This document shows, piece by piece, positions 56,591 through 64,000 of a DNA stretch of 64,000 bases. Positions within the stretch are counted from its first letter, which is position 1. Every line of letters starts with the position of its first letter. This DNA comes from Typhlomys cinereus (Eukaryota > Chordata > Mammalia > Rodentia > Platacanthomyidae). The DNA is taken from assembly GCA_023101885.1 (NCBI GenBank), contig JALPQD010000631.1, positions 630,001-694,000 of the forward strand. The letters run 5' to 3'. The notes under the pieces were generated by a model, which was not told the origin of the DNA, did not search any database, and saw nothing but the letters and a program-made list of their open reading frames with translations. Made by a program: the position numbers and the translations under genes.

Positions 56591-56626
56591 AGCAGCAGCA
56601 GCAGCAGCAGCAGAGGCGGCGGCGGC
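56591..56626 (+). repeat. (CAG)n-(CGG)n triplet tract
   Basis: About eight CAG units directly followed by GGC/GGCGGC units. Intronic, so not a glutamine tract of any supported protein. Confidence 0.9.
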
Positions 56627-57539
56627 AACACTGTCATGTGTCCCCTCTCTGTGACATTTCTGAGAAGGGTCTGAAGCAAAAAGAGAGGCTGCCAAGCCAT
56701 TTCCTTCAGACCTCCTGCAGCTGCCTTGTCCCACCTAGCGCTGGCTGTCACCCGTGGAGCCAAGGCTGCACGCCGCCATCATGGGTCCTTTGTCATCTGT
56801 CAGTGGAGAGTCCGGTGCCCAGAGATCCGGCTGCTGAAAGCACATGTCTCCCATCACCCCCACCCTCTGACTGCCTGGGCCCTGTGGGATGGGGTGAAGC
56901 TTGGTTGATGCAATCAGTTTCCAGGGAGACTCTGGGACAAGAAGTGTCAGTCAGCTCCACCTCCCATCCCACTTCCCCTTTCTCCAAATCTGTGGACCTT
57001 CACTGTTCTCTACCACATGAAGGCATTGTGTCACAGCAGCCCTTGTATGTAAACAAACAGGACTATTTAAATGTCAGAAAAATCACTCCTCCTCCCTCTA
57101 TTTAGTCAACAAGGGTTTTCTTCCTCTTCCTCCCCTAAGACCTAAAAGAATATTTGCAAAGTTAATCTTTGCTGTAAGAAAATTAAAAAAAAAAAAAAAA
57201 AAAAAAGGAAAGGGTCTTCAAGTCCCTGCAGAGGCAGATAAAAGAACCATATGCATTATATATTACATCACAAATGTGTTGTATTACTGGCCACCAAAGG
57301 CTAAATTAATTCAAAGGCAACTCGTAAATTTTCCCTAGTGCCCAACCATGCAACACCATTCAGTCTTAGCAGTAAGGTACCTGGTGCCCTTAATCTTCAG
57401 ACTTGGATCTAAATGACAGTTGAATAAGCAACCAGTTCTCAGGAACATGGAGAACAGAACCAGAGGTGAACCGATCCTTTCCAGCCCTAGGTCCCACTCA
57501 AGTAAGATAAGGCGGAGATCACAAATAAGACTGCATTCA
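56627..57539. other. Unique intron sequence
   Basis: Open frames to 201 codons here are not supported by homology. A-run at 57184-57206. Confidence 0.4.
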
Positions 57540-57743
57540 GGGGGCTGGAGAGGTGGCTCAGGGGTTAAGCCTCTGCCTTGCGTTTCTGGTCCTGGTAGGG
57601 ACAGAGTAAACAAGGAGGAGGTGGAGGCGTCCATGGTGGTTCCCGAATTCGCCCGTGGTTCTACACACACGCGCACGCGCACACACACGCACACACATAC
57701 GCATACATGCACAATTGAATAAATAATAAATTTTTTTAAAAAA
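57540..57743 (+). mobile_element. S1-type SINE with two internal deletions
   Basis: Perfect 13-bp target duplication aagactgcattca at 57527-57539 and 57744-57756. The region holding the box-B promoter is deleted (gccttgc joined to gtttctgg, between short tgc repeats) and a second short piece is lost at 57600. Confidence 0.9.
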
Positions 57744-57771
57744 AAGACTGCATTCATCACCAAAACCCATA

Positions 57772-57866
57772 AGATGATTCCCAAAGTCACCCTTGGACTC
57801 CACAGGGACACAAGGTGTCCTGATACACACATACCCACACATGCACACACACACACACACACAAAT
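57772..57866 (+). repeat. 3' part of an S2-type SINE
   Basis: gatgattcccaaagtcaccc, ttggactccacagggacaca and an (AC)n end; 5'-truncated. Confidence 0.75.
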
Positions 57867-57878
57867 AAATCAGGCCTA

Positions 57879-58251
57879 CAATGCATCAACATTTTCTCAA
57901 GGACTATCAAGGATCTCAGGAGAAACAACTGCATTCAGAGAATGTTTCTGGGCCAGGTATTGAACAAGGGAAGAACCTCCCCACTTAGGAATTTGCCCAC
58001 TGAAGACCCGCACAGACTACAACAGGTATACGATTACCTTATCAACATACACACCCCAAAGGGAGTCATGTGATCCATTCCCATGGATGGGAGTGACATG
58101 GTTGACTGACATGGGGATGGTGGGAAAGGAGGAGAATGGGTGGGGAGAGTGGGAGAGGAAGGGAGTGGATGGGAGAAGGGGGGTGAGTGGGGAGGTATCA
58201 GGGAAACAAGCATAAACCCATTTTGTTTGTATATGAAAAATTCTTTTAAAA
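57879..58251 (+). mobile_element. L1-like 3' end
   Basis: A 373-bp insertion with target duplication aaatcaggccta at 57867-57878 and 58252-58263. It ends with a GGGA-rich tract (58110-58190) and a short A-tail, as rodent L1 3' ends do. Confidence 0.7.
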
Positions 58252-58261
58252 AAATCAGGCC

Positions 58262-58445
58262 TAATGCCAGCCTTGGAGGTGCGTGCCTATGATCCTAGCC
58301 CTGTGGGGACAGAGGCCTCCAGAGAGTTCAGGGTCAGTGTAGGCTAGATACAAAGACTGTCGCGACACAGGAGTGAAGCCTAGAGGTGCTAGCTCAGTGG
58401 AGAGCACCTGCCTGCTGCTTAAGTCCCAGTACTGAAAAAACAAAT
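58262..58445 (+). repeat. B4-type SINE (B1-like plus ID)
   Basis: gccagccttggaggtgcgtg, cctatgatcctagccctgtg, then gctagctcagtggagagcac and an A-rich end. Confidence 0.65.
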
Positions 58446-58574
58446 ACTATAATAAATAAAATTTAAAGTAGATAAAAAATATTAAAAGCACAGAACAAGA
58501 ATTACATTTCGTTGCCATAAGCAACCGCAGCAACAGTGGCAGTAATGAGGGCAATAGTAATATTGGTCATAATA

Positions 58575-58830
58575 ATAGCATCACTCAGTCAGTACTTTCT
58601 AGACACCAGGTACTATTCTAGGCATTTTAAGTATATTAACATATTAAATCCTCACAGCACTCATGATTTCAACAACATCCCTTTGCTAGTTTGCTGTTAA
58701 GGACTCCAGATATCTTTCAAAGAAAGTATCTGGAAACATGAGGACAGGAGAAGTAGCCTGCCCAAGGTCTCTCAGCCTGAGTGACAGAGGCAGGACTCCG
58801 CCCAAGGACACCCAGGAGGAAGTTAGGCCT
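58575..58830 (-). repeat. MIR SINE, with an inserted stretch
   Basis: caccaggtactattctaggc, ttaaatcctcacagcactca on the left; aagtagcctgcccaaggtct, gagtgacagaggcaggactc on the right. Confidence 0.7.
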
Positions 58831-61019
58831 CCCACTGGTCAGCCCTCACTGCACCTGACTTAGAAAAATCCTCTAGGAAAAAAAAAATGGGGAGAAGTCA
58901 GCCTCTGCCTGGAGTAGCCAATTAATTCTTAAAAGTTTGCTGTTTCCTTTAAGAGTCTCCCAAGCCCACAGAAAAGCACTCAGCTATAAAAAGTCACTGG
59001 AAGTGCGAGCTGCCCAGTTCCATTGGAGAGCTCACCTTTGGCAGCTAAAGCAGAAGTTGGAGCAGAGAGAGGTAAGAGCCCGGCTCTCAGGACACATTTC
59101 CTGCCCAGTAACAGGGATTTCAAATAGCCAAGGCTGCAGGAGGAGAAATTCCTCACTAAGCAGCAACGTCCTGGGATCCGCTCCTGAACTTTCATTAGAA
59201 TGAACATTCCCTGACTCCCAGAAACCCAGAACAGAGGAAGAGACCTGCAGCAAAGTTTGTTTATTAACCTGCTTCACCCAAGGGAAGGTTTGTGAAAGGG
59301 TGAAATTCCTGACTATTCAAAAAGAAAAAGAAAAAAAGCAAAAAGCCTGTGGGAAATTTAATCACCAACAGAACAAAAACCGAAAAACAAAGCCCTCCCA
59401 ATGAGGATGTTGCCACAGACAATGCACCCCTCAGGAGATGCAATTGTCTCCAGATAAGAATCCCCCTGGGGAAACGACTCACACCAAGAATCGAATTATT
59501 GTTGAATTAGCCTGGAGAATCTTTGTTCACTGGGCAACCAGGGCCAAACCATCTGTTCCTGGGCCCCTGGGCACCACAGTGGCAGACGTGGCATTTACAT
59601 TTCAAGAGGAAGGAAAAGAGTTGGTCCCTATCATTCCCCGGGAGCAAATACCTTTTTATGGGGCCTCGAAGGGGAAACTCCCCTTTCTATGAAATCCAAG
59701 CCTGCTGCTGAAAGCAGATAGGCTGCTTCAATAATGCACGCAGCGCAGTGTGCCTGACGGCCTGGTCCTAAAGCCACACACCACACGCACCACTAGGTTT
59801 TCACTTTCCTCGATTGGTCCACAGGGCAAAGTATCAAGAATCATATACCAAACAGTACTTAGAGCCTAATCGGCTTCTCCTTGCTTAAGGAACCGCTTCT
59901 TTAACTTGGTAGGTCCTCTACAATATTCAGCCTGAAAATATCCCACCACCCAAAGGCAGCCCACAAACTGGAAGACAGCCGCTTGATACATCGTGATCTC
60001 CAGGAGGACGTAGTCATACACCAAATTTCGTGGAGTTTCACACTTGAGAAAGAATTTACACCACTACATACTTAAAAAAAAAAAAAGCTGAATATGTGGG
60101 TAGCTTGCAATTAAAGAAATCCAGAACAAATCGGTTGATTTCATGACTACCAAAGCTATATTGTTCTTATATGGTCCCTTCACTCCCAGCCCGACGTGAA
60201 ATCTCTCCAAAGAATTTTCAAGTTCAAAACCCAAAAGATACAATCATCTAACTCCCCCTACTAAGTCTAGGGCTACAAACATTCGCTATAGTGCCCCGCA
60301 GCACGGAGTAGAGAGAACACCTGTCACCCGCAAGCCTCCAGCCACACAGTAAAAATAAGAAGCCAATGTCTTTTTCTCATGTGGTGGTGAGAGCTATCTA
60401 ATTACGAAAGACGTCCTGCCCAAGCTTTCAGCAACACAGTGTCTAGTTTATTCACTGGTTTCTCTGGCTCCGTTTTTAAATAGATGCTTTTAAACTCTGA
60501 GAAACGCTTGCATAGAGCAGGTTGACCCTGAAAAGGGGCGAGCCTGAGGTTGAGAAGGGTCTTCAAGTAAGAAAAGGGTCTGCAGGCAGCTGGGCAGGTT
60601 ATGAACTGCAGTATCTCAGTCTTGAAGATCTGGGGTGCCCCAGTGTGGGGGTAGGGTCACTAAATGACAATCAGTATTAGGAAGCTTCATCCTTGCTCGA
60701 TCAATACTTCACGGTACACTCTCCCTTTTGAACTATCAGGTAAGGAGGATGTCATTGATTTTCACCTTCCGAAAAAAACCTCTAGAAAGATCGACCATTG
60801 AAACAGACTCCTTGTGGCTTGCAAGGGGTCACCTTCCCCCGTTCCGGCCCTCCAAGCGTCCTGCCCACTCAGTCCAGTCTTTTGGGAAGCACGGAGCTAC
60901 CAAGCTGCGTCTACAGATAGCATCATTAATCAAGATCGCCCAGCGAGCACTTCCTGGACCGAGCCGAGAGCTCCAGTGATTTCCCTGGCCTGCCACCGAG
61001 TCATTTAAGAAGTGAAATA
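58831..61019. other. Promoter-proximal intron, repeat-free
   Basis: About 2.2 kb without a recognised mobile element, next to the CpG island; A-runs at 58879-58887 and 60074-60086. Likely to contain regulatory sequence, but no single site can be named. Confidence 0.5.
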
Positions 61020-61658
61020 TGCCAGCGAGGCCGGGTACCCGCGGCCCGCGGGAGCCCACCCTGTGGTCTCTGGAGCTGTCAGCTGGGCAGCATGTCTGCC
61101 GACCGGCATTCGCAGGTGGGTCTCGTAGGTTCCCTCCGCCCAGTGGTCTTTGCCAGCCTCACACCTGAACGGGTGTTAGGAACGCAGCCAAGAGGCTCCG
61201 GTGCTCTGCGCCTCTGTGCAGAAACTGCCTCCTCCGCTCCGGAAGGGCGACGAGCAAGGCCAAGAGGAGGGATTTGGGGCAGGGATCAGGACACCCCGAT
61301 ATGCAGCGTCCTCAAGGGCTCGGGGGCACTGGCCTCCCACGCCTGGGCACAGTCTCCGCTCGTCCTGCGCTCCCCGGGGACACAGAGCCGGCCGAGATTG
61401 CGAACCCCGGGCGGGAGGGATGAACGCACCGGAGACCTCTTCCTGCCCCTTGGCGCACCGCGACTGCAGTGTCGCCCGTCCGCGGCGCCCACCCTCCGGG
61501 GGCTCCGGTGCCGGCCATCGCAGGTCACCGGGGGCCGCGGACGGTGACCCGAGCGGCTGGACCCGGGGTGGGGGAGCGCGGAAGCTGGCCCCGCGGTCCC
61601 TGCAGCGCGCCCCGCGGCGGCTCCCCGCGTCCCCGCGAGGCCTCCCGCCGTCACCAGC

Positions 61659-61667
61659 ACCTACCTC
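61659..61667 (-). other. Limch1: Splice donor of Limch1 exon 1
   Basis: On the minus strand the junction reads GAG|GTAGGT, a good match to the MAG|GTRAGT donor consensus. It interrupts the frame between codons (phase 0) exactly where the LIMCH1 protein continues in another exon. Reading through instead gives only low-complexity Gly/Arg/Ala residues, which supports splicing here. Confidence 0.85.
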
Positions 61668-61760
61668 GATCCACTTCTGCGCCTCGGAGAAGGCGGGCTC
61701 CGGGGGCGGCTCGGGCTGCAGGGGCTGCAGGGCTTCCAGACCTAGAGCCGGGCAAGCCAT
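61665..61760 (-). CDS. Limch1: Limch1 first coding exon (partial CDS, 32 codons)
   Basis: The minus-strand ATG at 61760-61758 opens a 32-codon frame starting [15 protein letters not shown], followed by a proline/glutamate stretch and ending AQKWIE. I recognise this as the N-terminus of LIMCH1, in which the next residues (QVTGRSFG) begin the calponin-homology domain. The frame ends exactly at GAG|GTAGGT, so the intron is phase 0, consistent with the next exon starting on a Gln codon. LIMCH1 is a cytoplasmic actin-stress-fibre protein that activates non-muscle myosin II; it has an N-terminal CH domain and a C-terminal LIM domain, both outside this window. The in-frame GTG 14 codons upstream is not a credible start: the ATG has G at +4 and lies in a CpG island. 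No other exon was found. Identity is by recalled sequence; the splice site and frame are seen directly. Confidence 0.88.
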
Positions 61761-61881
61761 CTGCGGCGTCCACTCGAGCGCTGGGCTCGCCGGGATGAGC
61801 ACGGCCGCCGCGGCCGCCGCAGGAGCCGCTCCCCGCCCCTTCCCGCCCGCCCGCCGCGCTCCTGCCCTCCCCGCTCCGCGC

Positions 61882-61983
61882 TCAGCGCCCCGAGGACAGC
61901 CGCGGACGCCGCTGCTGCCTGCGTCGCCCCGAGTGCCCGGCGGGAGCGAGAGCCCAGGCGCCGGGCCGCTCCGCCCCCCACAT
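61882..61983 (-). other. Possible upstream ORF in the Limch1 leader
   Basis: A minus-strand ATG at 61983-61981 opens a 33-codon frame that ends at a TGA at 61884-61882, about 120 bp before the main start and in another frame. It would be in the mRNA only if transcription starts upstream of 61983. The sequence is GC-rich and could be open by chance. Confidence 0.25.
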
Positions 61984-61997
61984 CACCACCCCCCTGG

Positions 61998-62007
61998 CTA
62001 AAAATAA
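61998..62007 (-). promoter_or_regulatory. Limch1: MEF2-type / TATA-like box in the Limch1 promoter
   Basis: The plus strand reads CTAAAAATAA, a perfect match to the MEF2 consensus YTAWWWWTAR; the minus strand TTATTTTTAG also resembles a TATA element. It is the only A/T-rich block in several hundred bases of the island and lies about 240 bp upstream of the start codon. If used as a TATA box, transcription would start near 61970. MEF2 use would fit muscle expression, but this is inference from the motif alone. Confidence 0.45.
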
Positions 62008-62200
62008 TCCGCCGCGAGCGCCGGGCGCCTCCCTCCCGGCTCACACCCCGACCTGGGGAAGGGACTCCGCGGGCCCGGGGACCCTCCGCCCGCTGCGGGA
62101 AACCCGGGGTCGCACCTGGAGAACCACCGGGCGGCAGCGGATGGGAAGCAGGGCGGCACCTGCCGTCTCTCGGGGCCTCGGGCCTGGGGATCTGGCACCC

Positions 62201-63044
62201 TGAAATGTTCACATGCTCAGCCACCGGGTCGTTCTATCAGGCGGAGATGGGACTCTAAGCAAGCCCTAGTGGGTTCATTTACTCAAGCAATTTATTCGAC
62301 ACTTCTGCTTCCAGCTAGACTCTGGGCAGCGACCAGGAGAGAAGGAGAAGTGGGGTATTTATTCCTCTGTTCCCCCTCCCTCGGGCCCTGGGATTAACAC
62401 ACTACTCCTCCCCACTTCTTGGGGTTTCTGTCTGGTCCTACCCTCTCTGTTCTTCAGGCCAATGAATGACATAAGTGGCATCTGATTTCCCATCTTCCCC
62501 ATTTTACTAGCCCCTTAAGCCTCGCCTCCTGGTCATTGGATGGTCCCACGGGTGATCCTGCAAGTTTTCTCCCCAGTGATAGCATGATAAGGTGGATGGG
62601 TGCAATGTTAACCACGCTACAATCTGGAGGAAACATTGCCAGAAGAGAGAGCCCAGGCTTGAAGAAGAAGTGAAGTTGGTGGAAATGGAGTCCCCGGAAG
62701 ATGGTAGTGGAGGGAGGAAAGAGTCACGGGAGACGGTAAGGAGACAGGCTGGTGCTGAGGCACATTGCACCACTGACTCGCGTGCATGTCCACTGTGGGT
62801 CGCTGAGGAGCTCTGGCCCCAGGGAGCCCAGCACTGGCCACTCCGTAGCTCAGCCCCCGTGGCTGAGACAGAGCAGAGGGATTCACCTCTTTAGAATGCC
62901 CGTGCAAGAGGTGGTTGACCTTGGCAGGAGGTGGGCAGCGCCTCTGCAGCTAAATCTCTTCTCTGTTCACAGTCCAATTCTGCCACACTAAGAAGGATGA
63001 TAGAGAACAAAACAGGCCTGAAATGGCGCCAATCCCTGCCTGGG
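62201..63044. other. Upstream flank of Limch1, repeat-free
   Basis: No gene or repeat recognised; may contain distal promoter elements. Confidence 0.45.
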
Positions 63045-63160
63045 CGTCTGGCAACTTTAGTCTCCATACTTTGAAAACACTTACGCGGCACTTGGGTGGT
63101 GCCAGGCACTAAGTACAGTTCTCACAGTCCTAACTCTAGCCCTGTAAGAGGGCTGATGTC
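63045..63160 (-). repeat. MIR SINE 3' part
   Basis: gcggcacttgggtggtgcca, ggcactaagtacagttctca, ctagccctgtaagagg. Confidence 0.55.
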
Positions 63161-63317
63161 GGTACTGGGAGGAAACCGGGCACCACGAGGAAAGCCATGC
63201 TCTGGGTGAGGATCCCGGAGAGGCATGCTCATGACTACCACTTGGAACTCTGTTCTGCCACTCCTAATAATACACGAAAATATTGCTTAATCATTCTCAA
63301 CTTCTTTTTCTGGCAGG

Positions 63318-63326
63318 GGACAGTGC

Positions 63327-63374
<48 letters not shown>

Positions 63375-63535
63375 ATGGAGCCCAAGGGTGACTTTGGGAA
63401 TCATCTTGGATTGCTTCTACTTCTTTCATGTTTCTAACTGGGATTTTCCAGTCTCCGCCCACCAATGCCAGAAGTGTTGGTTCTTCCTGGAGTTTTTTTA
63501 CATGGGACCTGGGATCTGAACTCCTCCAATACGTG
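63318..63535 (-). repeat. S2-type SINE, head lost
   Basis: (GT)n at 63333-63370, cccaagggtgactttgggaa, ggacctgggatctgaactcc; it stops before the tRNA head, where a B1/ID composite begins. Confidence 0.75.
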
Positions 63536-63544
63536 TAACCAAGG

Positions 63545-63695
63545 ATGATACTGAACTCCTGATCCTCCTATACCACCTCCCAAGTGCTGATATTACAGGC
63601 AGGTGCGGCTGTGGAGGTGGGGGGAAGGCTGGAATCAAACTAAGGTTTTGTGCGTTGTAAGCAAGCGCTCTACAACTGAATTACACCCCCCAACC
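63545..63695 (-). repeat. B4-type SINE (B1-like plus ID)
   Basis: tcccaagtgctgatattaca (B1), then gaatcaaactaaggttttgt, gtaagcaagcgctctacaac (ID), all reversed. Confidence 0.65.
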
Positions 63696-63854
63696 CTTAC
63701 TAATTATTTATTTTAAATTACAATGAATTTTTGGTTTTTTCTCTCCTCCCCTTGTCTCTCCCCACATCCCAGCTTCCCTCCTATTCTAATGTCCCTTCAG
63801 GTCTAAATGTGTTATTGGGCCCAGTCCCTACTTTTGCTTTGTTGTTTGTTTGTT

Positions 63855-63970
63855 TGAGACCAAATCTCCCATAGTCTACACAGGTCTTAAACTCACTGCA
63901 TAGCTGAGGCTGACCTTGACCTCCTTGAACTCCTCTCCCTCCTAAGTGCTGGGCTACAGGCATGTGCTAC
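63855..63970 (-). repeat. B1 SINE
   Basis: ctgaggctgaccttgacctc, ctaagtgctgggctacaggc with a (GTTT)n start (reversed A-tail). Confidence 0.8.
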
Positions 63971-64000
63971 TTACTCCCCCTTCTCAAGCAGTGACGGGGC

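Larger units (their letters stand above)
1..61664 (-). other. Limch1: Limch1 intron 1 (5' part, runs out of the window)
   Basis: Everything to the left of the exon 1 donor is first-intron sequence of Limch1, since no acceptor followed by CH-domain coding sequence was recognised. The gene's known structure has a long first intron between the CH-isoform exon and the rest, which agrees. The intron holds only repeats, microsatellites and unannotated unique DNA. Confidence 0.8.
61020..62200. promoter_or_regulatory. Limch1: CpG island promoter of Limch1
   Basis: Sequence switches abruptly to very high GC with dense undecayed CpG, including a NotI-type site at 61810-61817 and many GC boxes, for example at 61971-61980 and around 61831-61850. 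The island surrounds the first coding exon and is free of the SINEs that fill the flanks, which fits selection against insertions in an active promoter. GCC/CGG-type runs at 61801-61820 would lie in a structured 5' UTR. The transcription start is not visible; a CpG-island promoter usually has several dispersed starts. Confidence 0.85.

Noticed and set aside
56500..57105. 201-codon plus-strand frame with a polyglutamine run
   Set aside because: Starts inside a MIR SINE; the Gln run is a CAG microsatellite; the rest resembles no known protein.
61176..61802. 208-codon frame running through the Limch1 exon
   Set aside because: Only codons 15-46 are the real exon; it begins at a GTG and reads through the splice donor.
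61201..62001. 266-codon plus-strand frame across the CpG island
   Set aside because: Antisense to Limch1 exon 1; Pro/Ala/Arg-rich composition is what any GC-rich frame gives, and stop codons are rare in such DNA.
61742..62224. 160-codon minus-strand frame upstream of exon 1
   Set aside because: Arg/Gly-rich frame in GC-rich DNA, different frame from Limch1, no family resemblance.

Overview
This is nuclear DNA from a mammal, almost certainly a rodent. Nearly all recognisable sequence is intronic or intergenic DNA full of interspersed repeats: B1, ID, B3 and B4-like SINEs, B2-like tRNA-derived SINEs, rodent L1 3' ends, MaLR/ERVL-type LTRs, old MIR and L2, and many (AC)n and purine-rich microsatellites. 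The two commonest tRNA-derived SINEs, here called S1 and S2, have a B2-like head and a body I do not recognise from mouse or rat. That points to another mouse-like rodent lineage, but the species cannot be fixed by eye. There is no bacterial, phage or organellar content and no CRISPR array.

One protein-coding gene is supported. A CpG island (about 61020-62200) holds the first coding exon of Limch1 (LIM and calponin-homology domains 1) on the minus strand. The start codon is at 61760 and a phase-0 splice donor follows codon 32 at 61665. The peptide matches the known LIMCH1 N-terminus and stops just before the calponin-homology domain. Limch1 runs leftwards, so about 61.6 kb (1-61664) is the 5' part of its first intron; I found no second exon. 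Positions 62200-64000 lie upstream of the gene.

Intron layout, left to right: 0-8.6 kb holds SINEs, a split old DNA transposon (3764-4461), a U6 snRNA pseudogene rebuilt with local filler DNA (6465-6707) and L1 3' ends. From 8.6 to 15.5 kb is mostly unique sequence with several candidate regulatory stretches. From 15.5 to 27 kb there are SINEs, LTR-like repeats and a 33-bp minisatellite (18.4 kb). From 27 to 36.5 kb there are purine tracts, a CpG-rich patch (30.5-30.9 kb), a 126-bp duplicated segment and an L1 fragment split by a SINE. From 36.5 to 61 kb old L2/MIR pieces, B3/B4 SINEs and a nested SINE/L1 cluster (57.5-58.4 kb) lead into a repeat-poor zone next to the promoter.

I did not find a new multi-gene system. 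The most unusual signals are two apparent templated insertions: short copies (about 120 bp) of sequence lying about 1.1 kb away, one of them patched into the U6 pseudogene. Next are the minisatellite, the CpG-rich intronic patch and a possible muscle-type (MEF2/TATA-like) promoter element. Gene identity and repeat family names rest on recognition from memory, not on a database search.
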